DNA from: Symbiodinium natans
Taxonomy: Eukaryota; Sar; Dinophyceae; Suessiales; Symbiodiniaceae
NCBI GenBank assembly: GCA_905221605.1
Contig: CAJNDS010002347.1
Span: 263,501 to 327,500, forward strand
Reading direction: 5' to 3'
Length of the DNA: 64,000 nucleotides
Shown here: positions 44,950-56,819 of the stretch, one piece after another
Layout of the letters: every line of letters begins with the position of its first letter
Numbering within the stretch: the stretch's first letter is position 1
The notes under the pieces: model-generated
Told to the model about the DNA's origin: nothing
The model's input: the letters and a program-made list of their open reading frames with translations, nothing else
The model's database searches: none
Translations under genes and position numbers: made by a program

Positions 44950-47490
44950 CCGGATGCTACAAATCCTGGTCTGACCGTCTTAAAGAGGTCAGTGGTGGCC
45001 GACTCGACCCCGACCCCTGGAGCTTCACATGAACCGGCAAACAACGGAGGCGAGTCGCAGATGAGAGGAATGCGTGACCAAGCAGCGGATCACGCAGTTT
45101 TTTGCCGCGAGCCAATGCGGGATCTCTGCTGGCACCTTGTCATGACCTTTCGCTTCAGGATTCAGGGGATGCGTGTGCAGCTTGCAGCGGCTTGCATGAT
45201 GCGAATTATTGGACAATGGAAGAAAAGAGAAAAGGCATTATTGGAACGTTGCTCTTCCCTACGTTACCTGCATGAGCGACTTATGAGCCCCCCCAAGCTT
45301 GGCTGTACGTTGCTGCAAGGTAAACCTGATGTCTGCACAGTGCTCACAGAGGCCCTCAGACGAGCCCCTCAGCCGTACTTCAAGCGGAAGTGGCGGTTCT
45401 GGCAGAACATGATTTCGAGGATGTGTGCGAGAAGCTAAACCGCTGCAAAATCCACAAGTGCTTGTCCTACTCTAAAGAGCTGGTGCCGCTTTAGTTCCAG
45501 TGTGCCGTTAAACCGTTAGGAGGAAGTCTTCCTTGCGGAGCGCCTACAAGTGAATCGGTGCCTTAGAGCCCAGCCATGCCCAGCCCATGCCAAACTCCGA
45601 TGAAGCTGGGCCCACCACCCTGCCACCGTCTTGCTTCCGCCGGCGCTTCCACCGGCGGAAATCCTTTCTTGTGTTCAAGGCCTGGCCACTGAGATGAAGC
45701 ACATTGAAGCACATGAAGCTCCAGGCATGGACCTTGGCCCGGCCTGCATGACTGGTTTCTGCACAGGTTCCTCGGCCGTGAATCCAAGCTGGGGACCTTC
45801 CAACTGCAAAAAACTGACTCTTCCCCCTGCGCCAGCAGTTACCAGCAGCTACCGTCTGCAACGTGCCTGGTAGAATACAGTCACACAGCAGGCGTGATTC
45901 TGATGCCTCACTGACCCGCATCTACTTACACGTCGGAACATCGAGCAAAGGAAGAGTGGACACATCCACCGGGTGGAAACCGTACGGAAACTTTGGAGCG
46001 GGACATTGAAGGTCAACTCGCGCAGGTTTGCCGGCAACTCCATGTGGCTTGGGGGGTGCCTCAGGTCCGGATGCTTGGCCGAGTTCTCTTCAAGAGCTTG
46101 ACAGTGACTTTGCTGTGTCTCCGCCGCCTGAGGACGGCAATGCTCTGGGACAGCCTGACCGGACGGTCCACGAACTCCCTCTTCTCTTTGGAACTTTAAA
46201 CTCACCACCGGGCTCTCAAGACCCCTTCTGGCCAAGGATGTTGGAAGCACGATCCAAATTGGAGATGCCATAAACGGTAAACAGAATCTGACATGGAAAG
46301 TTTTGGCTGCAGCATCCAACATGAACCATGACACGAGTGTGCCCTGGCCTCTCCGTGGAACCAAGAGAGGCCACAGAACGGAGCCGCCAAGACATCTGTG
46401 TGACACCTTTCCGCGTAAGTCACCCGACCTTCCCGCTTTGGCCCGTACTTCAATATGTGCCCCACCAAATGTCACCACACAGCATCGGTCGCAGCTTGGT
46501 CTCCGACTGTGCAACTGGCGCAGCGGCCGCAATCGCTGCACAAAGGCCATGGCCATTGCTCGGGAGGAGGCAGCTGGCTGCCCAAATGTGACCCCGAACA
46601 AACAGGAATCCTCAATGTTGCGCAGTGACATGCAGTGACTCAACGGTTGTGGGCACCTGACTGGAGCAGGCTTGATCACGAGGCAGCACCCATGCAGAAT
46701 TGTCGTGAGCAGCAAACGCAAGCTCTGCGGGCACAGACGTCGATCCTCTAAGTACGTTTTGAATCGCTCAGTCGAGTAAGTTCCAGAATCAGTCCGTCTT
46801 GGTCAGTGATACCGCTCTGGGTCAAAGCCGTACCTGAGGCCAGTGATTGGCGGCACATGATTCCAACCCCTCGACACCCATCTGACGAGGCACTTCATGA
46901 ACCATCCTTCTCGGTAGGCGAGGCCGAAACCATGTTTGTTCAAGTGGGTCCACCTTTTGACATGCTGTCAGCAATCCGAGCTGTGCACGCACGCTTAGGA
47001 CAAACGTTGCCTTTTGTTGCCGCGGGCATACCCTTCTGTAATGCCGCGAAGATGGATCCGATTCCGGCCAACATACCTCGGAATGGATGTGGAAGCTGGA
47101 CGAGCCACAGCAGCGGATGCAGCCAACCGCAACACGAGGCGGCTGCTTGTTGATCGGAATGCTACCTCTCACCCCCATGTTCTCATAGACTGCCTGGCAT
47201 TCAACAGCCAGAACCCTGAACCCCAGCATGGCAGTATCACCACGTCTTGGACCAAAAAAGCAATGCAGTCCAGGCCAAGCCTTGTACACGCGAGTATTCA
47301 CCTCGCTCTTTTCGAATGCCTTTCTCGCCATCCAATCCCTGGCGATGATGCTGCGCACTGCTGCAATGCTCATCGGACAACACAGCTAAGTAGCAACTAA
47401 GTGTAGCCACCGTCTGATGTGGTAAGTGAACGAAGGGAAGCCCACTGGAGTCCTTAGTTTCATCAGGCGTGCTGCAATGTGCAACATTGC
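44950..47490. other. Stretch with long but unsupported frames
   Basis: Contains a 148-codon plus frame (44992-45438) and a 290-codon minus frame (45849-46721). Neither shows a recognisable domain, and competing frames look just as protein-like. No call is made. Confidence 0.35.
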
Positions 47491-47511
47491 AACGTGTAAC
47501 TACGTGGGTCT

Positions 47512-47585
47512 TGTTTCTGACGGGGACTCCACTGCTGCCCTTGCTCGCCGAATCTCCTCAAACTTTACGAGTGCTTGCCGGGTGA
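47512..47585 (-). CDS. Isolated helical exon candidate
   Basis: After a CAG acceptor the frame reads TRQALVKFEEIRRARAAVES, a convincing amphipathic helix. The 3' edge is uncertain and no partner exon was found. Confidence 0.28.
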
Positions 47586-48325
47586 CTGCTGAAGGAAAGG
47601 TCCGGGATTGCGAGCCGCCATGGTGCGGCGACACAGCAAAGCAGGCGCACCCCCAATAGCCAGGAAAACACAAACGGCTTGGAGACCCGATGGTGTAATT
47701 AGCCGACAAGAACAGCATACTATAGCAGCTCTTTTGCAGGACTCTACAAAGGACCCATGCTGCCTCCAATGAGCCAAAGAAGCGCCCAACCAAAGAAACT
47801 AGCCATGTTGCGCGATGGCTGCGCCATGCTGTGCCTGCACTTGCGAGAGGGGATTTCGCTCAATCCTGAACCATCAACACACTCCGCACCGTGGACATCT
47901 CTGCTGTGCACGCGAGAACTGGGGCCCCCAAACTGGCACGTGGCCAGCAGAAGGCAGGGCTGATAGCAGTTGCCGCACAAGCTCGGATGTTCTTCTGGGA
48001 TCGAAGGAAGCATAAGAAGCCTGCGTTTCGATACGGAACTCAAAAAACGTACAACCACAGGCGAACTTCACGAGAGAGCCTGTTCCTACTTCTGAGGGAG
48101 GCCTAGGGCAAACAAAACATCCTGAACAACATGCACCGACTTCTGAGGGCGGCGCCAGCGGATCAAAACCCTAAATGTGGCGGGTGGGAAGCCCCGACAC
48201 CATTGGCTGTCCCGGCGTCCCAGGAACAGCCGCGCGCGTTCCCGCGCTGCAAGGTGACGCTGAGAAGCTGAAAGAGTTGGTAATGTTCCTGTGCTGGGGT
48301 AAGCGGTAAGCGGCGTCTTGGCTCC

Positions 48326-49030
48326 ATGCCCGGCCGTGCGAGGCGCTCGGCGTGCATATCAAACCCCAGCTCTTCCGGGTTCTTCTCCGACTTCGTCTGC
48401 GTCTGCCTGTTGCTTCCTCTCACGGCTTTTGCCCTCTCCGCACGGCACCGCGGACAGGTTTGGCGACCACGCCTGCACTCCACCGCCAAGTGCCGTCCTC
48501 AGGGCCTGCCGTTCCTCCGTGTAGTTGCCGAAGCTTGCGGGGGCGGGTGGGGCGCTGAGGCTGTGAAAGTGTGGAAGACCCTCGCGGCCCTGCTCGCAGG
48601 CCGGGCTGGGACAGGCAAACAGGCGCTGTTGCATGCATGGCTGCGTCGTGTGCGGGCACAGGGCATCGGTCAGGCACCGGCGCAACCGCGTCCAAGCAGG
48701 TGGTCGTTTTGTCGACGGTTTGGGAGTTGTAGTGCTGGCAGAAGCATCGGGCCCTATGGCACCAAAATGGGACAAAGCAAAAACACAACGAGTGGCAACG
48801 ACGGGCAGGCCGGAAGGGAACAACAGCATGCCATTATCAACATGTTGAGCCGCGTCAGGGTTGAGGATGAGCTGACACTTGCAGGGTTCGAACAGCAGGC
48901 CAGAGCGGCGGGCCTCAGCAACGAGGATCGAGCCGCAGCAAGGGATTCGGACCTTGGGGGGATGCATTGCGTGACTGATGGTCGCAATCGGACTCGCTTC
49001 TGGCCGAAGAGCCACGGTCGCAAGCTCTGA
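48326..49030 (+). mobile_element. Retroelement protein fragment with CGGGWG motif
   Basis: A 234-codon frame carries LPFLRVVAEACGGGWGAEAV followed by KVWKTLAALLAGRAGTGK. The pattern CGGGWG..A.KVW..LA is one I associate with proteins of dinoflagellate reverse-transcriptase elements (from memory, not checked). The later part, EQQHAIINMLSRVRVEDELT and on to a stop, is also protein-like. No RT motif is in this piece, so it is a fragment at the edge of the retroelement-rich block. An overlapping 302-codon minus frame is considered a shadow. Confidence 0.4.
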
Positions 49031-49409
49031 TGATACCTTGGACCGAAGGCAACATGGGTTCACCTCTTGGGGGCTAGGCTTGGAAGTGGACACCTCTGGC
49101 TGCATGGTTGATGCAGCGGTATATGCAACCTTGCACACAATGCGCCGCTGCAACACGTGCCATGCCAGACAACGCGTGCCCCTGCTGAGGAGGTACCTTG
49201 CACTGTCTGGTGGAAGATCTGTGGAGTTTATTTTTTGGGAGATCCAAAGGCGCAAGCATAATGTCACCGCTACCCGGCTTGGCCATAATGGCCGGCTTCC
49301 CGGCTACGCGCACCCATGCCCGTTCCGGGATCTTCGCCGAAAGATAGCGAAAACGGATCGCCGACTCCCTTACTTCTGAAGGTGGCGCAAAACAAAAACG
49401 CCTTCGCTT

Positions 49410-50096
49410 GCCGCTACCCTTGGCGTCGGCCCGTTGCATGGACATGGCGAGCCAGGCTGCCGAGCCGTGGTGGACCAGCTGGGCGACAATCGCGCCGCCT
49501 GCGCCCGGAGTGGGCTGCTGGCCAGGCGTGCGCGAATACTCGAGCGAGCATGGGTTCGCGTCGCGCGGGAAGCCGTCGCCGCCGAAGGGCGGGTGGTCCC
49601 CCAGCGGGCGTAGCCCCAGATGACCGGCGCCGACTCGACCTCGTCGTATATGGCGCCTCTCGGCGCGGCGAGGCCCTCTGCTGCGCCGTTGAGGGCAGAC
49701 GGGCGCCCGCAACCGGCCTCGTCAGATCGGGATGGGGCTGCCATCAACGGCGCGACGCGGCGAAAACAATGGCGCTATTCTGAACTGGCCGGCCCGGGCC
49801 CGCAACTCCTCGTCGTCCTGGCAGCGGAGGTCGGCGGACGATGGGAGCAACAGGCGCACGACCTCGTCCTCAGCCTCGCGCAACAGCGCTCCCTGCGGCT
49901 GCCCGCGCGGGGTGGGAGCGCCGATGGTGGGGGCAGCTCGGATGCGCGTTGCAGCGCACCTTGGCCTCGACGCTGTTGGGCGGTTGCTGGAGAGCGCCGG
50001 GCGGCGCAGCCTACCGGCGACGAGCACACACCGCTCGGGTGGGTCCTGGAGCTCGCCGAGGCTGAGCAGCCCTCCAGGTTGCCCTTGCGGGCGTGA
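49410..50096 (+). mobile_element. Clade-1 retroelement C-terminal fragment, frameshifted
   Basis: Across three frames the piece encodes LLARRARILERAWVRVAREA, then APDDRRRLDLVVYGASRRGE, then LLVVLAAEVGGRWEQQAHDL and ends PSRLPLRA plus stop. The same blocks in the same order, with the same last residues, occur in the copy ending at 55045. It is the post-RT C-terminal region of a non-LTR-type element. At least two frameshifts and an internal loss make it non-functional. Confidence 0.75.
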
Positions 50097-50149
50097 TGCG
50101 CATGAGCTTCCAGCGATCGGAGAGAAAAACAACACAAAACTGCCATGCC

Positions 50150-50245
50150 AAAACTACATGTGAAGCTGCATCCGACACCCAGTGATGTAGGATGCGTCTA
50201 CCCCAACCGACACGGCAGAGAAGCCGCAGGGCGAGGCCCCCGGCA
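50150..50245 (+). repeat. Retroelement 3'-flank repeat, copy 1
   Basis: Segment ACATGTGAAGCTGCATCC ... GGATGCGTCTACCCC ... GGGCGAGGCCCCCGG lies about 50 bases after the stop of the element fragment at 49410-50096. A related segment is at 59299-59372. It may be the 3' untranslated part of this element family. Confidence 0.5.
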
Positions 50246-50249
50246 CACA

Positions 50250-51240
50250 CAGCCCCATGCATGCTGATCAGGCCGTAGTACGACGTAAGAAGCTGGACAG
50301 ACAGCGAATTTACAGGCTAGCGAATTCTGTCCCATCAAGGGCCATGCAAACATAAACACGGGGGCGAGAAAGTTTTTTGTTTTTTTCACGCACCTCTTTG
50401 CGTCCGCCGACTTGGGCGGAGCCTACGGACCCAGGTGGCTGGGCACGAGCGGCGCTGCGTCGCGCAGCACCTCCTCAAGCGCTGGGCATGGCCCCAGCGA
50501 CATACGGATGCTCCGCTTCGCGGACCTGGCTGGCGGGCGGACTTGTTCACAGACGCACAGGCGCTTCCTCGGCACAACTACGCCCCAGTTCGATGACAGC
50601 ATGGATAATGGCCTTGCACCGCCTCGCCCCGATTGACTCCATCATTTTTGTTGTCAGATGGCGCACGGACGATGTCACATCCTCATCTGAACGATTTTTC
50701 ATTGCGGTCGCATCCATCGGATGCAAATTCGGAACGTGCTTCTAGCGTCGCACAAAACCCCTTGTCTCCATCACATATTGGATCACATCAATCCGATGTA
50801 AATTCGGAGCGATCCAAGCCAACTTACAGTCATCACCGTCGGACGAGCACCGAATTGCAGCCGAACAATGTTTTTGGCACTGCGACCATCTCCTCCACGG
50901 TTGAAAGTGAGCGATCTGGACTCAGGGTGCTGTTCGTGGCGGGACGGTTCTCACGACGGCTGCAGCACCTGGGGAAATGTTCGCTTGTGTGACCAAAGTA
51001 GTCAAGGGCACGGATCCCGAGTGGGATACAAACGCCGCGCGTGAAGCCACCCGCAAGCAGGCACAAAACCACGCATCGAAGCGGACTTGGGAGTGCGAAA
51101 CATGTGAATGGGAAAGTGCGGTGGCCAAGTTTCCTTTTGCGCACCGTTCTACCGGCAATCCAGTGTCCGGCCGTCAGTGCTTCCCAGGTCCTACGGAGGC
51201 GCTCCTGCCGGGGGGCACTAGCGAGGCACCTGGCGCTGCC
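50250..51240. other. Spacer between retroelement pieces
   Basis: Contains a short direct duplication around CATCCGATG...AAATTCGGA (about 50710-50730 and 50788-50812). No gene recognised. Confidence 0.4.
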
Positions 51241-51255
51241 CAACACCGGGAGCTG

Positions 51256-51440
51256 CTAACGCACGTCTGCGAGCACTTCGTGCAGCTCGGGCGCCTCCCC
51301 GGCGACGTTGCAGCCCTCCGCGAACGGGAATTCCAACAAACACGCGGCGATGGCGCGCTGGGCAGCGACGGCGAGCAGCCCCGACCAGCGGGCGACCCAC
51401 GCCGCACGCGCCGCCGCTCGCGTGGCCGCCTGCCTTAACG
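51256..51440 (-). mobile_element. Clade-2 retroelement C-terminal end
   Basis: The minus strand reads AAWVARWSGLLAVAAQRAIA and ends APELHEVLADVR plus TAG. I recognise this as the C-terminal end of a second dinoflagellate RT family, the same family whose RT part lies on the minus strand at 55.2-56.2 kb. It ends abruptly at about 51440 against a plus-strand RT piece. Confidence 0.65.
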
Positions 51441-51690
51441 TCGGATGCACGTTGGGCCGGCTCGTTGCGGTCCGAAAACCGTCAGGTGGTGTGAGGGGCA
51501 TCGTCGTTGGGGACTTCCTTCGACGACTCGTTGCTCGAACCCTCGCGAAGCAAGTTGCCCCAGAGTTCGAGGCGGCGCCGAGGCTGTGGCCCGCATTCCC
51601 CAGGTCACAACGCAGACCGATCCCTCGCTGACGGTCCTGTCAGTGGTCTCCGACCCAAATGTGCTGGCCGTCTGGCGCGGCGGGTAGACT
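51440..51690 (+). mobile_element. Clade-2 RT fragment, plus strand
   Basis: Reads SGGVRGIVVGDFLRRLVART (the entry block of the RT domain), then after a frame change GAEAVARIPQVTTQTDPSLT and VLSVVSDPN. The catalytic Asp block is damaged: the expected DG-aromatic-D motif is not present. Degenerate fragment. Confidence 0.6.
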
Positions 51691-51904
51691 GGGCTAATGG
51701 CCCGCCGCCCCACGCACGGTCGCCTGCATAGAAGTGGACATGCGCCTGGGAAGCTAGGTGGTAAGCGAGCCCATCGGCAACGAAGCACGCTTCGTAGGCC
51801 GCCAACGCCTTCGTTGCCCGCTGGTCCGCGCTGCTCGCCATTTCCGCTCGCGGACCCATATAACCAACAGCCCTGCACCGGAACCTGCGCTCGTGGCATA
51901 AACA

Positions 51905-52545
51905 GTGAGAGGACAAATTTTGGCGCCACGCGTGCTCCTGGCTCGGCCGTCCATCAAGCACGGCCCGGGCGGCCGCGAAGAGCTCCTCAGTCGCGCGGCG
52001 GCATTCCAGCAGGGCGAGTGGCTCCGCTTGTTGCGCGAGGCGCGCCAGCTGCCCCGAGCAGAGGACGCGGCCCCGGAGCCCAACGGGGAAGAGACCAACG
52101 CCCGGCGCCGCGAGCGGGCGTGCGAAAATCACGCATGGGCGAAGTCCCGCGTGCCAGGCAAGTCCTCACAGCTCCAGCTTTCGCCCCGGGAACAGAACAA
52201 ACACGGACCCAGCGCGCGGGCCTGCCGTCCCACGAGCCAGCCGAGCCCGTGACCCTGACGCCACAAGCCGTGGCGTCCGCGCTGCGAGATGCGCGCCGCG
52301 GCGGCGCACCAGGCCCGGCATGCGGGCTGAGCACCTGAAGCTGCTGTTGCAAGATATCCCCGCGCAGGAGCTCCTGGCCCACGCATTTGGCCCGGGCCTG
52401 CGTGCCCGCCCAAGTGGCCGCCGCCGTTGGCAGGCCCGATTGATGGCTGACGGCGGGGTCCGCGGCGACGCATTCCGCCGCCTCATCGCACGTGCTCTCG
52501 CAAAGCAGTGGAGAACATTTCTCAAGGCCTACGCGCCCCACCATC
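51905..52545 (+). mobile_element. Clade-1 retroelement, N-terminal part of RT region
   Basis: Frames encode RAAAFQQGEWLRLLREARQL, then VPRARQVLTAPAFAPGTEQ, LTPQAVASALRDARRGGAPG, MRAEHLKLLLQDIPAQELLA and finally GGVRGDAFRRLIARALAKQW. These are successive blocks of one element family in the expected order, with several frameshifts. The sequence stops making sense right after AKQW, and the expected next block (RYQYALQSRAGTDAI) reappears at 53650, so the element is split by about 1.1 kb. Confidence 0.75.
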
Positions 52546-52824
52546 AGCGCGTGCGTCCGCACCCCCAGCACCAACCACATATACTCACCAGCCAGACCCT
52601 ATGCTCCCCACCACCCGCACCCCGCGCGCCCTAGCAAACTCCAGCAGCACTGTGCGCCCGAAACGTCCGCTCCCCATGCCCCCCACCACGCCCTGCCAAC
52701 CAGACCGTATGCGCCGCGCCACCCGCAGCCCAGCGCCCCAGCAGTCGCACCCGACGCACGCACCACCTGCACCTTCAGATCTTCAGGTGAAAGTTTCTTT
52801 ACAGAGAGCTCAAGGCTTAGGGCT

Positions 52825-52875
52825 TCTCGGAGTTAGGGTTTAGGGTGTAGGATTTAGGGTTTAGAGTTTAGGGGT
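52825..52875. repeat. Telomere-like repeats inside a broken retroelement
   Basis: GTTAGGGTTTAGGGTGTAGG followed by ATTTAGGGTTTAGAGTTTAGG: several exact or near-exact TTTAGGG units. Confidence 0.8.
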
Positions 52876-53026
52876 ATACCCAAAAAAACCCCAAGCTTGA
52901 AAAAAACAGAACCCTAAGCCCTCCACTGCAGCGGCGGGCCTTCCGCGAAGGCATCGAAGAGGTCCAGTATCAGCATCGTGTATGGAGCCGGCACAGGCCA
53001 TGTGTTTTCTCGTTTTCGCAGAGTTT

Positions 53027-53062
53027 ATAGTTTAGGGTTTCGGATGTAGGGTTGAGGGTGAG
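53027..53062. repeat. Second telomere-like patch
   Basis: TTTATAGTTTAGGGTTTCGG followed by ATGTAGGGTTGAGGG; degenerate TTTAGGG units about 150 bases from the first patch. Confidence 0.6.
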
Positions 53063-53640
53063 GCTTTATCGCCTGAACATCCTAAGCCCTATGCGCCTAG
53101 AGCTGGCCTAGAGCCTAGAGTAGAGGAAGCAAAAAGAAAAAGAACCGGGCACCCGGCCGGGCAGGGGGGGGGGTTGGGGGGAGACCCGATCTACCACTGC
53201 CCGAATTAGCAAGTTGCAGCGATCTTCCTTTCCATGTGAGATGGTGACTTGCAACAGTCTGGCCGCGACGTTTTGGGACACATCCACCCCCACCCCAGCA
53301 GCGAGGGCGATGCGCAGCATCCAACACCAGTGCAGCTGTTCAGCACAGCGCTGTCAAAGCTCGTTGGAGGGACGTGAAAACCGACTCCAACTGCGAAGGT
53401 CAATGTATAGATGAAGTCCAAGACGTGGTCTGACAGGCCCTGAGCCCGGCCGCGCAAGCTGCCAGCCATCAGCTCGCCACCTAGCCTTTTTGCTGCGCCA
53501 ATGCTGCATGTCCGTTTGCGGAACTTCTATCGTATTCACTATTGGTACTCTCACCTGCGTGGAGCACACGCAAGTCATTCCAGTACCCGAGTGCAGGACG
53601 ACATAGCCACTTCATGTCCACTTGCGCAACTGCAATCCCA

Positions 53641-55045
53641 GTCCGTACCAGTACGCACTCCAGTCGCGGGCGGGCACTGACGCCATCGTTGCGACCGTCC
53701 GAGCGGCGCTGGACTCGCGCGAGGACGTAGTCGTCGTTTCGCTCGATGGCCGCCGTGCCTATGATAGCATCTCGCGAGCGGCCATCCTGAGTGGCGGGTC
53801 GCCCCTCCACCCATGGCTGGTGGGACGCGGCCGGCCGCAGGCGTGATGTCCACCAGGCCGAAGGCTGTGAGCAAGGCGACCCGTTAGCCCCCGCGTTGTT
53901 TGCCTTGAGGCAACACGGTGCTTTCGCACGGGCAGCCGGCGACCGCAATCCAGCCGACAAGCTGCTGGCATTCCTTGATGACCTCTGCGTCATCACGGTG
54001 GCATCAAGAGCACGTCCGGCACTCGACACGGCGTCCGGGGCAGTGGAGGCGCATTGTGGCATCGCATCCAATCTAGGCAAAGGCTCCCGGTTTTTGCGGC
54101 GCACTGCGTCGAAACACTCCAGCGGGGAGGGGCCGACATGGCGTGGCTCCGGATGCCCGCACGTTGCTCCTCGCGGGAGGTCGGGAGGCGTGCCCCACAG
54201 CGGAACTTGTACTTTCGCGACCGTGTGCTGCTAATGTCATTGCCGCCTGCTCGTCGAGCAGTGTTACGGTCCCAATCTGGTCCCCATGCCGGCGCTTGGC
54301 TGTCGGCGATTCCCGGTGACGCAATGACGACATTGCCACTGCAGACTGTGCAGGTAGCCCTCACTGGCCAGTGCGGCCCCTCGCCGGGATGCGGGGGTCA
54401 CATGGACGCGCTCGGCGACCACGCGCTGGCATGCCCGCGCTCTGGGCTGCTGGCGCGCCGGGCTAGAGTGGTCGAAAGGGCGTGGGTCTGGATCGCCCGG
54501 GAAGCAGTCGGGCCCGAGGGACAAGTGGTGCCCCAACAATGGTTGGGACACACCTCGGCACCAGGAGTCGCGGCAGATGACCGCAGGCGGTGCGACGCTA
54601 CCCTCGTGTCGCCCTTGACGCGCACGGGGCAGCCGCAACCATGCGCCGCCGACACGGATGGGGCAGCGCTCCGCGTTGCTGAACGACGCAAACAGGCGGC
54701 CTACCCGGAGCTGACGGGCGGCGGGCCCCAGCGGTTCGTCGGGGCTCGGAGGTCGGGGAGTCGGGGGTCGCTGGAATGAATGGCGGGGCCCTGCGATTCA
54801 TGCGCGACATGGTCCGCATCCGCGCATGCCGCGCGCCGCCAACAGTGCGCCGAGCGGCCGCATCCGGCTGGGCAAGACGTTGGTGGAGCAACATCTCGGT
54901 CGCCGTTCAACAGGCCGTAGGCACCACGGCCCTGGGTCGTACGTGGCCATCCACTTCCACCGCAGCCGACGAGCCTGCCCCACCGCTTGACCGTCTCCTG
55001 GAGCCTGGGCCGCCCGACCCAAGCCGGCTGCCACTGCGGGCATAG
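53641..55045 (+). mobile_element. Clade-1 retroelement: RT palm and C-terminal region, degenerate
   Basis: Blocks in order: RYQYALQSRAGTDAI, then VVVVSLDGRRAYDSISRAAI (first catalytic Asp), EGCEQGDPLAPALFAL, LLAFLDDLCVI (catalytic FLDD at 53971-53982), GIASNLGK, LRSQSGPHAGAWLSAIPGD, CGGHMDALGDHALACPRSGL, LARRARVVERAWVWIAREAV, VVPQQWLGHTSAPGVAADDR and the end PSRLPLRA plus stop. This is a non-LTR-type reverse transcriptase followed by its usual C-terminal region. Frame changes, and a loss between GIASNLGK and the SQSGPHAG block, show it is dead. Confidence 0.85.
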
Positions 55046-55169
55046 CTACTGCCCGGGTAGTTTAGGAACAGCTTAGCCGACCGAGCGGAGCAGCAGGCGC
55101 AGAAGTTCAAGAAAAAGTTTCTTTTTCAGGACAAAAAAATGCACGTCAGAACCGGTGGGTTTTTCGCCG

Positions 55170-56230
55170 ATTACGTCACGGGGCTGATGATGGTAGCATC
55201 AACGGCTTGCTGCGCACCATGCCACAAGCGACGACTTCCACGCGGCGGTCATCCGAGACCGGCGCATCGATGTTTATGTCAGCCAGGTGAACGTTGCGGG
55301 CGACCCTCGCCCCGGCTTCATGGCACACCCTCGCCACTGCCCGCTCGCGGAGGGAGGGCTCGAGATGCGAGCACACCGGGAGTTGCACGGGCAGCCCTGT
55401 GGTCGCCGAGGGGGTCGAGGCGACCTCGGCAGGCGCACGTGCGCGGTGCGACTGGCAGCGGCACGCGGAGCCATCGTAGCAACAAAACGCGGAAGAGCGG
55501 TGATGGCAAAGTCAACTCAAGGTAGGGAAAATTGTAAAGGCACGCGCAGCGTGTGGCCCGGCCTGCGACAGCAGCAGCGCTCGAGATGCGGCATCAGTGT
55601 CAGAAACAATCGGACCTACGCCAGGACCTACGCGTGTTCCACAGGGCGGCGGACAAAAGCATCCAGCAACGGCCGAACACGCTCAGTCAGGTTCAGTGAC
55701 GTACATGTCGTCAAGGAAGGCGAAAACAGAGATCGGCGGGCGCAGGGTGCATGCTGCGCGAATGGCCGTGCCCGGCATCGTCATGCTAATGGAACTGTTC
55801 TCGGCGTAGAATTGGCGCGCGTAAGGCAATAAAGGCCGCAGCGGGCGCTCAAGCAACCCCCGCAACATGGTTCGACAGACGTGGTCGAATGCCCCAACAG
55901 TGTTAACCGAGAAGCATCGAGAAGCTTTTTTTTGCCCGCGGACTGTCCTCAGCCAAGTGGCTGTGCGGCGGAGGCAGAAGACGGCTTCAGTCCCAGCAGA
56001 CATGCTAAGGCCGAATTGGAAGGGCAGGCACGCCTCTTGGAGCTGGGGGGCGAACCAACAACTGGGGCCCGGACACGGCCATTCGGCGTACGCAATGCGA
56101 CGACTCTGCCGACGCACACGGCGGCAAGACGTCGTCGTCGGACACTTGCGCACGAGCAAGTAGCTCGGCTGCATTGTGAAGCTGGCGGCTGTCCTCCGAA
56201 GTCATTGGTGGTGCCGCTGGGGCAGTGCCG
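55170..56230 (-). mobile_element. Clade-2 retroelement, RT and C-terminal region, minus strand
   Basis: Reading from 56230 downward: LLARAQVSDDDVLPP, QFGLSMSAGTEAVFCLRRTA, VNTVGAFDHVCRTMLRGLL (catalytic block altered to NTVGAFD), LLPYARQFYAENS, FAFLDDMYV (FLDD), then at 55.5 kb RGRLDPLGDHRAARATPGVL and at 55.3 kb ARVCHEAGARVARNVHLADI followed by NIDAPVSDDRRVEVV. The order is that of a second RT family. Its final block appears on the same strand only at 51.26-51.44 kb, beyond the plus-strand clade-1 element. Frameshifts make it a relic. Confidence 0.75.
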
Positions 56231-56819
56231 GCCGGTGCCTCCCGCACTCTCCCGGCTCGCACGCGGGCAGCGACTGTGGCGTCACAAAGGGGACAGTAAG
56301 TCGGCCGGGCGCGAGGCTTATTTGGGCCGTGCACTTTGTGACAACCACGTCGGGAATGGCCGCTGCGTGCGATCTCCGGACGTGCTCGGTTGGAGTGCGT
56401 CCACGCAGACGCAACAAGAGTCGAACTCAACCTCCGGGAGAGGTGGCGGCGACCGTGGAGCGACAGAGAGAACCGGGGATGGCTGCCGACAACAGCGATC
56501 CGGCGCATCCGCCCGCCAAACGCGCGACGAGCCATGTCTACGGAGATTGCGCCGCTGCCTGCTGCCATCGGATGCGCACGTCGATTGGGCGTGTGTGTGA
56601 TCGAAGTTCGCGCGACAGGGGATCATCTCACCTCGCGCCGCAGGTGGCGAACATTGGCGAACTGTGCCAGGCGAGACTGTGGCGCGCACCAAGCAGCATG
56701 TGTGCGGTCGGCTGGCATGCTAGACGGGGCTACCGCAGGAGCGCGACCGTGCCGGCGCTGGCGCCTTGGCTGGCGCCGCGGCTCCCTGCAACACGCAGCC
56801 GTCAGAGTTTGTTTAATCC

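Larger units (their letters stand above)
52546..53640. other. Insert splitting the clade-1 element, with telomere-like repeats
   Basis: About 1.1 kb of unrelated sequence sits between adjacent blocks of the RT. It contains two telomere-like patches (52825-52875 and 53027-53062) and a G run at 53165-53180. No coding content was recognised. Confidence 0.6.

Noticed and set aside
44992-45438. 148-codon plus ORF
   Set aside because: Coherent second half, but no recognisable family, no splice partners and opposite strand to all supported genes.
45849-46721. 290-codon minus ORF
   Set aside because: No domain, and other frames on both strands across the same bases look equally protein-like; likely accidental.
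48359-49267. 302-codon minus ORF
   Set aside because: Overlaps the plus-strand frame with the CGGGWG motif and has no domain of its own; treated as a shadow.
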